A DNA stretch of 64,000 nt from Segatella copri DSM 18205 (GCF_025151535.1 NZ_CP102288.1:253501-317500); one strand, 5' to 3'. Shown: positions 52,829-60,305, counted from the first letter of the stretch. A program made the numbers and translations. Notes: a model not told the origin generated them from the sequence alone.

Positions 52829-54127
52829 ATGAAGCAAAGATTTTCTCTCTATGAATTAAACTCCATGGTCCGCGACGTCATTTCGATGTCCTTGCCCGAC
52901 AGCTATTGGGTGGAAGCGGAACTCTCCGAGGCTCGCGAGGGCTACGGCGGGCACTGCTATCTGGAACTCATCGAGAAGGATGAGCGGTCTAATACGCCCA
53001 TTGCCAAGGCGCATGCCTCCTGCTGGCGAAACCGATGGATATTTATCAAACCGAATTTCGAGCGCATCACCGGACAGCGCATTCATGCCGGAATGAAAGT
53101 ACTGCTCAAGGTACACGCGCAGTTTCATGAGAACTATGGCTTCTCCTGGATAGTAGATGATATTGACCCTAACTATACGATGGGCGATATGGCGCGCAAG
53201 CGGCTGGAAATCATCAATACGCTGAAAGCAGAGAGCGTATTCGAACTGCAGAAGGAGTTGGCGCTCCCGATGTTCTGCCAGCGCATTGCCGTCATTTCCA
53301 GTGCTACGGCAGCAGGTTATGGTGATTTCTGCAACCAGCTTGCCGATAACGATTATGGTCTGCAGTTTCAAACCCGCCTCTTTCCGGCTACGATGCAGGG
53401 CGAGGGGGTAGAGCAGAGTGTGATAGCTGCCCTCGACAGTATCAATGCCGAATGGGAACAGTTTGACTGCGTAGTTATCATCCGAGGCGGTGGCGCTACG
53501 AGCGATCTCTCGGGTTTCGACACCCTGGCGCTTGCCGAGAATGTGGCAAACTTCCCGCTGCCTATCATCACGGGAATAGGACATGAAAGGGACGAGAGTG
53601 TGCTGGATATGATTTCTTTCCAGCGTGTAAAGACCCCGACAGCTGCTGCCGCCTTCCTCGTTAATCATCTTACTGAGGTTTATGCCCGTGTAATGAATGC
53701 GCAAGAGGCTATCGTGCAGAATGTGAAGCATCGTCTGCAGGTGGAGAAGATGAGGCTCGACAGATTGAGCAACACGATTCCTGTCCAGTTTTCGCTGGTG
53801 AAGACGAAGCAGGGAGCCTATCTCGACCGCTTGATGAGCCGTTTAAGCACAAATGTCCAGTCGAAACTATCGGAGGCCCAGCGCCATTTCGAGATTCTTT
53901 CTCAGAATATTCAGCCGATATTGGAAAGGAAGATGCTCAACGAGAGTCATCGTCTACAGCTTCTTTCCCAGCGCATCCAGGCACAAGACCCCGAATTGTT
54001 GCTGAAACGTGGCTACAGTATCACGCTGAAAGATGGCAAAAGTATCCGTTCTGCCTCGCAACTGAAGTCTGGCGACATCATCGAAACGAGGTTTGCCGAG
54101 GGCAGCGTGAAGGCAAAAGTTGAATAA
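52829..54127 (+). CDS. xseA: Exodeoxyribonuclease VII large subunit
   Basis: 432 residues. The OB-fold N-terminal domain reads SLYELNSMVRDVISMSLPDS with YWVEAELSEAREGYGGHCYL. The catalytic domain includes AVISSATAAGYGDFCNQL, VIIRGGGATSDLSGFDTLAL and PIITGIGHERDESVLDMISF. Coiled-coil and C-terminal segments (LLKRGYSITLKDGKSIRSAS) complete it. ExoVII degrades single-stranded DNA into short acid-soluble pieces. The partner xseB follows at 167 bp, an unusually wide gap caused by an inserted repeat. Confidence 0.96.
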   Translation: MKQRFSLYELNSMVRDVISMSLPDSYWVEAELSEAREGYGGHCYLELIEKDERSNTPIAKAHASCWRNRWIFIKPNFERITGQRIHAGMKVLLKVHAQFHENYGFSWIVDDIDPNYTMGDMARKRLEIINTLKAESVFELQKELALPMFCQRIAVISSATAAGYGDFCNQLADNDYGLQFQTRLFPATMQGEGVEQSVIAALDSINAEWEQFDCVVIIRGGGATSDLSGFDTLALAENVANFPLPIITGIGHERDESVLDMISFQRVKTPTAAAAFLVNHLTEVYARVMNAQEAIVQNVKHRLQVEKMRLDRLSNTIPVQFSLVKTKQGAYLDRLMSRLSTNVQSKLSEAQRHFEILSQNIQPILERKMLNESHRLQLLSQRIQAQDPELLLKRGYSITLKDGKSIRSASQLKSGDIIETRFAEGSVKAKVE

Positions 54128-54167
54128 TAGTTTATAATTTATTGAAGTTTTGCATGTGGTTTAAGTA

Positions 54168-54261
54168 CGGGCTGAAGGCCCAAAAGCTCTTAGCCTAGGG
54201 CATCGCCCTGGGTAATAAAGGACGCAATCTTGTCGCCCTGTAAGGGCAAAAGCTTTAAAAT
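54168..54261 (+). repeat. REP-like half copy between xseA and xseB
   Basis: This ~94-bp segment follows the left half of the 37.1-kb structure: CGGGCTGAAGGCCCAAAAGC, TTAGCCTAGGGCATCGCCCT, then CGCCCTGTAAGGGCAAAAGC and TTTAAAATA. It folds into hairpins between two genes that should be co-transcribed. Confidence 0.8.
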
Positions 54262-54294
54262 ATCCACTGTTAACTCCAAAACAAAAATAAAAAA

Positions 54295-54489
54295 ATGGAA
54301 AAAGAAGAAATGAAATACGAACAAGCCGTAAGAGAACTTGAAGAAATCGTAGAAAGAATGGAGAATGATGAACTCGATATTGATCAGCTCTCTGAGCAGT
54401 TGAAACGTGCCAAAACCTTGGTGAAACTCTGTAAGGACAAACTCACCAAGACCGATGAGGAAATCAAGAAACTCCTCAGCGAGGATTGA
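54295..54489 (+). CDS. xseB: Exodeoxyribonuclease VII small subunit
   Basis: 64 residues, normal for XseB. The conserved helical hairpin reads YEQAVRELEEIVERMENDEL and DIDQLSEQLKRAKTLVKLCK. It binds in several copies along the XseA coiled coil. The ATG at 54295 is preceded by an A-rich leader; an in-frame ATG at 54310 is the alternative. The upstream gap contains a REP-like repeat. Confidence 0.95.
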   Translation: MEKEEMKYEQAVRELEEIVERMENDELDIDQLSEQLKRAKTLVKLCKDKLTKTDEEIKKLLSED

Positions 54490-54557
54490 TTTTCTGCATC
54501 TTCCTCTGAACACGAATTGCACGAATTACACGAATATGTTGTTTGAGAACGAAAAAA

Positions 54558-54595
54558 TCCCAACCCATAAGCTTTTTAGGACTTATAAGCTGGGA
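54558..54595. terminator. Weak hairpin after xseB
   Basis: TCCCA (54558-54562) pairs with TGGGA (54591-54595), and ATAAG (54567-54571) with CTTAT (54582-54586), with an internal loop. A-rich flank on the left. On both sides lies the motif CTGAACACGAAT (54506 and 54601), seen again at 56272. Confidence 0.35.
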
Positions 54596-54652
54596 TGATT
54601 CTGAACACGAATAACTCGAATAGCACGAATTTCTGGGAACTGTCCGGGCTTT

Positions 54653-55087
54653 CTAGAGATGGAAGTCGATTTCCTTCAGCCATTCCTTGACATCGAAGCA
54701 AGGACAGCTCTTGCGAACCCAGGGAAGGTCGCGATGACCTAGGATCTCGGCATCGGGATAGTCGAGGACGAGACTGTAGAGGAGGTCTTCTAGAGATGCT
54801 TTCTGGGCTGGAGTGCGAGTATCGGCAGGCTTGCCTTTCTCGTCGAGACCACCCTCGTAGCAGATTCCGATGCTATGGGCGTTGTAGTGGCGGGCGTGAG
54901 CGCCCTCCTCGCTTTCAGGACGGCATGGATAGACTACGCCATCCTTCGTAATGTAATAGTGGTAACCGATGGAGTGGAAACCACGTGCCTTGTGGCAGGC
55001 TTCTAAGGCTTCTACTGGGAAGTCCTGGTTAATACGTGTGGCACTGCAATGTACCACGATCAAATCGATTTTTCTTTGATTCTTCAT
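54653..55087 (-). CDS. N-acetylmuramoyl-L-alanine amidase (amidase_2/PGRP type), no signal peptide
   Basis: 144 residues forming a single amidase_2 domain. It cleaves the bond between muramic acid and the stem peptide. Zinc ligands are visible as VVHCSATR near residue 14, the His-rich EGAHARHYNAHSIGICYEGG, and KSCPCFDV near the C-terminus. GHRDLPW is also conserved. The lack of a signal peptide matches phage lysins rather than cell-wall housekeeping enzymes. It is the last gene of the minus-strand accessory cassette, after the smalltalk peptide and repeat copy A. In Bacteroidota this amidase usually sits beside smalltalk and HU-like genes. Confidence 0.93.
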   Translation of the reverse strand: MKNQRKIDLIVVHCSATRINQDFPVEALEACHKARGFHSIGYHYYITKDGVVYPCRPESEEGAHARHYNAHSIGICYEGGLDEKGKPADTRTPAQKASLEDLLYSLVLDYPDAEILGHRDLPWVRKSCPCFDVKEWLKEIDFHL

Positions 55088-55123
55088 TGGATTCTATGGA
55101 TTTTAAAGGGTTAATGTTTGTCT

Positions 55124-55241
55124 CCCACAGATTGCACAGATTTTCACAGATTCTTGACTCCTTCGGAGTTTTTTCATTGAGGTTTGGTGATAACCGTTGC
55201 TTGCAACAAGATTATCTGTGTATATCCGTGAGATCTGTGGG
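55124..55241 (-). repeat. Cassette repeat, copy A
   Basis: Runs from CCCACAG to CTGTGGG with TCT/AGA extending the dyad. Inner hairpins are GACTCCTTCGGAGTT and GTTGCTTGCAAC. It lies between the amidase and smalltalk genes. Confidence 0.9.
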
Positions 55242-55253
55242 AGAACTAAAATA

Positions 55254-55346
55254 TCACTTGCAGCTCTGCACACAGAAGGAGCTGAGGACGGCAGTGAGGA
55301 CGGTGATGACGAAGTTGATGACTTTCTGGATAGTTTCCTTTTTCAT
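55254..55346 (-). CDS. Smalltalk-family peptide (30 residues)
   Basis: A 30-residue frame reads MKKETIQKVINFVITVLTAV then LSSFCVQSCK, with ATG at 55344-55346. This is the characteristic sequence of the Bacteroidota smalltalk family, as I recall it. A short basic start is followed by one hydrophobic segment and two cysteines in a lipobox-like context (LSSFC), so it could be membrane inserted or lipidated. It lies just upstream of the amidase in the same transcript, with repeat copies on both sides. A tiny membrane peptide next to a lysin invites comparison with holins or spanins, but no function is proven. Confidence 0.85.
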   Translation of the reverse strand: MKKETIQKVINFVITVLTAVLSSFCVQSCK

Positions 55347-55380
55347 TGTTGTTAGTGATTAGTGATTAATGATTAATTTT

Positions 55381-55506
55381 CCCACAGATTACACAGATTT
55401 TCACAGATTATAGACTCCTTCGGAGTTTTTTGCAGTGAGACCTGATAAGTATAAGACTGTTGCTTGCAACGAAGAATTATCTGTGTAAATCTGTGAGATC
55501 TGTGGG
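55381..55506 (-). repeat. Cassette repeat, copy B
   Basis: CCCACAG to CTGTGGG, with GACTCCTTCGGAGTT and GTTGCTTGCAAC inside. It lies between smalltalk and the HU-like gene. Confidence 0.9.
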
Positions 55507-55671
55507 GGACCAAGAAGGAAGCGGGCAGGATGAGCAAGTATCCGTTCAGGGCGATGATTTGACAATGTTGAATGGTGAGTGATGAACTCATTCCTGATGG
55601 GGCCCTCGGATTACTCCGGACTGCATCCTGCCGATGCGCTTTCTCTTGTTTCAGATGCGAGGCGGGCAGGG

Positions 55672-56205
55672 CTACTCTAAGCCGTCGCCTCCTCCTTCTC
55701 CAGTGGTTCCGCTACCGCCCTGGTCGGTGTTTTCGCCACCAGGGGTATCCTTTCCGGTATCCTTCCCGGTATCCGGAGTGGTATCTGGGGTGGTGCCATC
55801 ACCTAACAGAGCAGAGGCCTTCTTCAGCGTAGCTCCGAGGTTGATGGTCTTGGCGCTGAACTCACCGGTGCCACGAGCACGGAGACGGAAACCGTCGATG
55901 TTCTTGGCGATGGTGAACTCCTTCTCCGAGGCGGCTCCCTCCTTGTTGCGGATGCCGATGGAGAAGATGGCGAGGTCGTCAATCTTCACAGCGAAACCCT
56001 GCAAGGTGAGTTCCTTGATGCACGATACCATATCGGTAATCATGCCCTTGATGGCTCCCTTAGAGAAAGGAGTGTTGTGGCTAGCCATGTGTTCGGCCAG
56101 GCCGTCGATACCTACCGTCTGCGTGATGACTGGATAGGCGTAGTACTTGCCGTATGCCTCTGGCATCTTGGCGTTCTGATTTAGTTTTAGTACGTAAAGC
56201 AACAT
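55672..56205 (-). CDS. HU-like DNA-binding protein with acidic/Gly-Thr tail
   Basis: 177 residues. The HU-like fold covers about residues 1-130: GIDGLAEHMASHNTPFSKGA, IKGMITDMVSCIKELTLQGF (helices), then AVKIDDLAIFSIGIRNKEGA and FRLRARGTGEFSAKTINLGA (beta arms). This is the Bacteroidota HU variant that begins with a beta segment (LLYVLKLNQNAKMPEAYGKY) instead of the canonical helix. The last 45 residues are a repetitive Thr/Asp/Gly tail (TPDTTPDTGKDTGKDTPGGE). It is part of the cassette between DUF4248 and smalltalk genes. Probable role is DNA packaging or bending. Confidence 0.88.
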   Translation of the reverse strand: MLLYVLKLNQNAKMPEAYGKYYAYPVITQTVGIDGLAEHMASHNTPFSKGAIKGMITDMVSCIKELTLQGFAVKIDDLAIFSIGIRNKEGAASEKEFTIAKNIDGFRLRARGTGEFSAKTINLGATLKKASALLGDGTTPDTTPDTGKDTGKDTPGGENTDQGGSGTTGEGGGDGLE

Positions 56206-56327
56206 AAGTTTTTAAGTGTTTAAATGGTTAATGGTTAATGATGTGTGGGCGCTGCGCAGTGCCTGATTCTTGAACACGAATCTATCGAATCGAACGAATC
56301 TTTGACTCCTCGCGGAGGTTTTGTTTT

Positions 56328-56447
56328 CCCACAGATTACACAGGTTTTCACAGATTTTTGACTCCTCGCGGAGTCTTTGCTGTGAGCCTTAGTGAGTACC
56401 GTTGCTTGCAACGAAGAGAATCTGTGCAAATCTGTGAGATCTGTGGG
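56328..56447 (-). repeat. Cassette repeat, copy C
   Basis: CCCACAG to CTGTGGG, with GACTCCTCGCGGAGTC and GTTGCTTGCAAC inside. A loose extra GACTCCTCGCGGAGG lies just before it (56304-56318). Located between the HU-like and DUF4248 genes. Confidence 0.9.
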
Positions 56448-56550
56448 AGACTCTTTCTGAATCACAATGCAAAGATACAACATTTCATTTTCCCAACTCA
56501 CCGATTCTCATTGTTGCTCACCGATACTCACCGATTATCACTGATAAATA

Positions 56551-56760
56551 TCAGGGTTCTCCCAAATGGAAGAAAATATAGGATACTTGCAGCGGATTGA
56601 ACTCCTTGCAGCTCTTGTTGTATCCACTCTTCAGCAGCTGCTCGTAGAGCTGGGTGCATCTTACTATCCATCTCATCAGATGGGCTCTTGCCACGTCCGG
56701 GTCGGAATCCGGAAAATAGAGCAGGGCTAACTCCTGCTTGGTGTAACTTCGTAAATCCAT
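56551..56760 (-). CDS. DUF4248-family small protein
   Basis: 69 residues from the ATG at 56760; a longer frame begins inside copy D of the repeat and is rejected. The sequence starts MDLRSYTKQELALLYFPDSD and continues PDVARAHLMRWIVRCTQLYE, a pattern of DUF4248: a small helical protein of unknown role, possibly DNA-binding (KQELA ... DVARAHLMRWI). It consistently lies with VirE-type primases, HU-like and smalltalk genes in Bacteroidota, as I recall. Confidence 0.85.
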   Translation of the reverse strand: MDLRSYTKQELALLYFPDSDPDVARAHLMRWIVRCTQLYEQLLKSGYNKSCKEFNPLQVSYIFFHLGEP

Positions 56761-56782
56761 TTTCTTTATAATGTTGAATTTT

Positions 56783-56904
56783 CCCACAGATCTCACAGAT
56801 TTTCACAGATTTTTGACTCCTCGCGGAGTCTTTGCTGTGAGCCTTAGTGAGAGTACCTGTTGCTTGCAACAAGATTATCTGTGTAAATCTGTGAGATCTG
56901 TGGG
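56783..56904 (-). repeat. Cassette repeat, copy D
   Basis: CCCACAG to CTGTGGG, with GACTCCTCGCGGAGTC and GTTGCTTGCAAC inside. Between DUF4248 and primase genes, next to copy E. Confidence 0.9.
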
Positions 56905-56936
56905 AGACTAAAAATAATATTGAATGTTGAATTTTT

Positions 56937-57044
56937 CCCACAGATTACACAGATTATCACAGATCTGCTTTACTGTGAGAGTTGATGTGTATAAGACCGT
57001 TGCTTGCAACGAGAGTATCTGTGTAAATCTGTGAGATCTGTGGG
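56937..57044 (-). repeat. Cassette repeat, copy E (short form)
   Basis: CCCACAG to CTGTGGG with GTTGCTTGCAAC, but the GACTCC...GGAGTC hairpin is missing. Its loss in one copy suggests a separable module. Confidence 0.88.
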
Positions 57045-57060
57045 AGACTAAGATACCATC

Positions 57061-57126
57061 CGTAAATATGATACTTAGCCATCGTAACTATGATACTTAG
57101 CGGTCGTAACCAAGATACTTAATCCT
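57061..57126 (-). repeat. 22-bp tandem repeat at the primase gene end
   Basis: Units start at 57061, 57083 and 57105 with core CGTAACTATGATACTTAGCG. The third unit covers the primase stop codon (57119-57121). The 22-bp period equals that of the repeats at 9962-10027, though the sequence differs. Confidence 0.7.
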
Positions 57127-59392
57127 CCACGGTATCGTTAGGATCGATGAAGGAATCGTTGTTGATTTCGCTACCTTCCTTCTCTATCACAGCCCAGCCG
57201 TTGCCGTTCTTCTTGTGAATCTTCTTGAATCCAAGACGCTTCATCACGTTACCGATGTTCTGGTTGTTCAGGTTCTGGCGAAGGGCAGGGTTCACACCTA
57301 TCCTCTCCAGTATCTCAGCACTGTAGCGGAACTTGATAAACTGTAGCGGCGTATCAGGCTCCGGCACCCGGTAGTAACGGAGTATCTGCTCCTCGGCATA
57401 GTTGGCTACCATGAAGAGGCGGTTGTGACTGCGCATCAGTTCGATGTCATCCCTCGTCAACCAGTATGTCCACTCCAGGGGCTCGCCCTTAGGATGGTTC
57501 ATCACCTCCTTACCCAGTGCCACTGCCTCGGCAAACACGTGGTCGTAGTCTATCGGGTGCTCTATCGGACTCTCGATGCTCTTTACCAGCCAAGGACAGT
57601 AGCGGCGGTTCTCCTCGTCGGTGATGAACTGCTGGTTGTTGGTGGTGCCGCAGAGCGATCCGCGGTGGGGCATCTCCGAACGGTACTTGTCGTAAGGTCG
57701 GCGGATGGAGAATGTCACCTTGGTCATGTTGCTCTTGAAGGCACTCAGGTTCTTGCCGAATACCATCTCAAACTCGTCGAGACAGAGCAGAGCCTTGCTG
57801 CTGAAAGCCTCCATGAAGTCCTTGTCGGTATAGGCTCCCGTCGAGTCGTTGAGGAAGTACTGGCGCAACTGTGGGGGCAACAGCATGTTGAAGAACGTGG
57901 TCTTGAAGATACCGCCCTTGCCCACGAAGATGAGTATCATCTGGTTCACCACCTTCAGCGTTACCCACGCCACCACCATCGCCACCAGCCACTTCTTGAA
58001 GAAATAGCGGAAGAGGCTCTGCGTATGCTCGTAGTCGGGCAGGTTCTCCACCTCTATGCGGTCGGCGAGCTGGTCGATGTAGTCGGGATCCTCTCCCTTC
58101 TTCCATTTCGGCAGACTGCGCAGGTAATCGTCCAAGGGGTCGAACGGCTCGCTGAAGTCGCTGTTGATGATGTTGTGCAAGGTCTTCTCCGGGAGATGCA
58201 GTCCCGACTCGTCCATCTCACTCCAGATGGAGTTCTCGATGTTGTCATCGATGCGGACCCAGTCAGGATACTTGCCGTCTAAAACGATGCGGCTCTCCAC
58301 CTCGTAAAATCCCGTCAGCTCGTTTCGGCGGAACAGATAGTGGGTGAGTAGCCACTGCTTGATGCTCCTTACCGATGGCTTGCCGCTGCGGCCCTCGCCC
58401 TGGCGATAGAAGTGCCAGATGCCAAACTTATGCAGATGCTTGTAGCGAGACTTGACGACGGAAGCCGTATCCTGGTAGCTGGTGCCAAACTCACGGTCGG
58501 CGTAGGACTGGGCTTCTTCCAGCGGGATGCCATAGTAGATGCAGATGTCGGCAAAGTGCCATACATACTCGTTGTGATGCTCAGGCTCGAACCGATAGCC
58601 CCACAGGTCGAGCAGTTCCTTGATGTGGGAAGCCGCCTCCTCGATGGTAGGCGCACCCTTTTCGCTTGACTTCGCCTCCTCTTTCGCCTTGATGGTTCGC
58701 TTGCCGCCCTTGGCGTTTCGCCTGGCAGAATACTTCGCCTGCAACGCCTTCTTCGTGTAGAGGGGCTTCAGGTCCTTCGGTCCCAAGGCAAAAGGCTCGG
58801 CATCCCAACGGAAATAGGCATCCGGGTCGTAGGCAAGACCTGCGCATCGGGTGATGTCAACACACTGCTTGTCGGGAGAGATACCCAGGAGCTGGGTGTA
58901 GTAAGCCATCGCCTTCTGCAGCACGGCATCGAAGAGTTCCAGCACGCTGATGTCGTCGTCATCCACAGGACGGTAGGCGCAGAACACTCTGAATCCCCTG
59001 CCGCTCACGGTGATATACTCTACCATCGTATGACTGTCGCCTCTCACCAGTTGGATAAGCTGCTCCATATCTTCCTTCTTCACATGGTCGAAGTCGAGCT
59101 GTAACATGTAGGTAGGTTTGAGAAAGTCGGCAAGTTGTCTGCCGTAGCCGTCCATGAGTGCCGAAACCGTGATGGCAGGCATCTCAGGCTTGTACTGGTC
59201 GGCAAACTGCTTGCTGATGGTGAGGCGCTTGCGGTAAGTCTCGGTCATCATTCGAAGCTCAGGGCTAGAGGTAATCACGCTCTTGAGATACAACCAGTCG
59301 GCGAGTGGATGGCTCTCCGAAGATTTGATACAAGGGAAGTACGATGGCATCGTAGCTGTCCCATTCATGCTGTTGTTAGGGTCTTTTTCCAT
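57119..59392 (-). CDS. VirE/VapE-type primase-helicase with BT4734-like N-terminal domain
   Basis: 757 residues. The N-terminal BT4734-like domain (about 75-220) resembles a primase-polymerase fold: YMLQLDFDHVKKEDMEQLIQ, VSGRGFRVFCAYRP and DITRCAGLAYDPDAY. The VirE-like P-loop domain has Walker A FVGKGGIFKTTFFN with Lys497, and Walker B LLCLDEFE with Asp539. GTTNNQQFITDEENRRYCPW is typical of this superfamily-3-like group. It is likely to start DNA replication of a mobile or formerly mobile element. It is the first gene of the minus-strand cassette, and a nested inverted repeat lies in its leader. The gene appears intact. Confidence 0.9.
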   Translation of the reverse strand: MEKDPNNSMNGTATMPSYFPCIKSSESHPLADWLYLKSVITSSPELRMMTETYRKRLTISKQFADQYKPEMPAITVSALMDGYGRQLADFLKPTYMLQLDFDHVKKEDMEQLIQLVRGDSHTMVEYITVSGRGFRVFCAYRPVDDDDISVLELFDAVLQKAMAYYTQLLGISPDKQCVDITRCAGLAYDPDAYFRWDAEPFALGPKDLKPLYTKKALQAKYSARRNAKGGKRTIKAKEEAKSSEKGAPTIEEAASHIKELLDLWGYRFEPEHHNEYVWHFADICIYYGIPLEEAQSYADREFGTSYQDTASVVKSRYKHLHKFGIWHFYRQGEGRSGKPSVRSIKQWLLTHYLFRRNELTGFYEVESRIVLDGKYPDWVRIDDNIENSIWSEMDESGLHLPEKTLHNIINSDFSEPFDPLDDYLRSLPKWKKGEDPDYIDQLADRIEVENLPDYEHTQSLFRYFFKKWLVAMVVAWVTLKVVNQMILIFVGKGGIFKTTFFNMLLPPQLRQYFLNDSTGAYTDKDFMEAFSSKALLCLDEFEMVFGKNLSAFKSNMTKVTFSIRRPYDKYRSEMPHRGSLCGTTNNQQFITDEENRRYCPWLVKSIESPIEHPIDYDHVFAEAVALGKEVMNHPKGEPLEWTYWLTRDDIELMRSHNRLFMVANYAEEQILRYYRVPEPDTPLQFIKFRYSAEILERIGVNPALRQNLNNQNIGNVMKRLGFKKIHKKNGNGWAVIEKEGSEINNDSFIDPNDTVED

Positions 59393-59457
59393 TTTTTTTA
59401 ATTCTTAGTTGTTTATATACTATTCAGTCGTTTCTAACGTTCTCTAATTAAGAGTGT

Positions 59458-59656
59458 GGGTGAACACTTGACGATGAAGTCGGTGAAGGGTGAACCCTGA
59501 TGCCAACCTTTAGCGTTAATAATGTGTTAAAAACACTATATAACCCATTATAATAGAGACTCTTATATTTCTAGCATGCGCTGTATATACAAAGTTCTTT
59601 TTATTAGGGTTCACCCCTGAGCCGAAAAGGTGAATGCTTGGGGCAAGTGTTCACCC
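59458..59656. repeat. Nested inverted repeat, iteron-like
   Basis: Outer arms: GGGTGAACACTTG (59458-59470) and CAAGTGTTCACCC (59644-59656), perfect over 13 bp. Inner arms: GGGTGAACCCT (59488-59498) and AGGGTTCACCC (59606-59616), perfect over 11 bp. Further GGTGAA/TTCACC copies lie at 59482, 59629 and 59661. The centre is AT-rich. Confidence 0.85.
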
Positions 59657-59683
59657 CGCTGTTCACCAATCGGTAACTGTCAG

Positions 59684-59691
59684 CAAAGTTA
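59684..59691 (-). promoter_or_regulatory. -7 promoter element for the primase cassette
   Basis: Minus-strand TAACTTTG, matching TAnnTTTG. Transcription from here would carry the nested inverted repeat in a leader of about 285 nt. Confidence 0.55.
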
Positions 59692-59721
59692 CGACAAAAG
59701 GGCGATATAGGAAATCGAAAA

Positions 59722-59738
59722 TTACCACATTGTGGTAA
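59722..59738. promoter_or_regulatory. Perfect 17-bp palindrome, candidate operator
   Basis: TTACCACA-T-TGTGGTAA is a perfect dyad. It lies about 30 bp upstream of the primase -7 box, near -33 to -50, and 44 bp before the divergent start codon. A repressor binding here could control both directions. Confidence 0.55.
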
Positions 59739-59781
59739 AAATAAATAATTTAATTATTAATTTAATTTAAAACTTTTAAGG

Positions 59782-60305
59782 ATGGAAAAAAGAAATTCCT
59801 TCTTTCTGCCGATGAGAAGTTGAAGCTCGCGGCTGAGATTTCGTCGAAGACTGCTGAGCAGCGTTTCGACAAGTTGTCAAACCAGTTAGTGAAGTCTGCC
59901 AAGCACATTTATTCAGAGAAGGCGACTTATCATGAGTTGATCGAAGGCATGCGTGCCTGGGTGTTGAAGAAGAGTGACATCAAGAAAGCGTTTCACCTGA
60001 CTCGCAGTTTCTTCACTCATTTGAACAAGGGTGAGCATATGTTGCTCTCCGAGTTTGTTCGTTTTACCAATTGGATTTTCACCCATTATGCTAGCGAGGA
60101 GGTGCGCCTTAAGGTATGGATGGGTATTGGCACGGTGTTGTTTTGTCACACGAAGGAGAACGCCGATTACGGTTGGCATCCATTCTCCCGTCCTCTCGAC
60201 CAGATCTACGAGGACATGATAGAGAAGGAAGTGAAGAAGCGAGTAGAGAAGGAGGAAAGAATCCGCGCTTTGAAGAAAGCCCAGGACGAGATAGGAAAAT
60301 ACTGA
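59782..60305 (+). CDS. Uncharacterised protein, start separated from body by a -1 shift at an A6 run
   Basis: The open frame from a TTG at 59820 gives 161 residues with no ATG start. An ATG at 59782 follows the natural leader, but its frame stops after 13 residues. A -1 shift at GGAAAAAAG (59785-59792) joins the ATG to the long frame and gives MEKKKFLLSADEKLKLAAEI, a sensible N-terminus; the product is 173 residues. The body is helical and basic with SKHIYSEKATYHELI-like, FHLTRSFFTHLNKGEHMLLS and a coiled-coil end (EKEVKKRVEKEERIRALKKA). I recognise no family. It is divergent from the primase and shares its control region. A single-base indel, slippage or programmed shift are all possible. 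Confidence 0.6.

Larger units (their letters stand above)
59393..59781. other. Divergent intergenic region with nested inverted repeats and a palindrome
   Basis: 389 bp between the primase (minus) and a divergent gene (plus). No gene inside. It holds inverted repeats of TGAAC-containing motifs around an AT-rich core, a minus-strand -7 box and a 17-bp palindrome, each listed separately. The layout fits a control region and possibly an origin. Confidence 0.6.

Noticed and set aside
55124..57044. CRISPR array made of the five cassette repeats
   Set aside because: Units are far longer than CRISPR repeats, are separated by whole genes and have palindromic internal hairpins.
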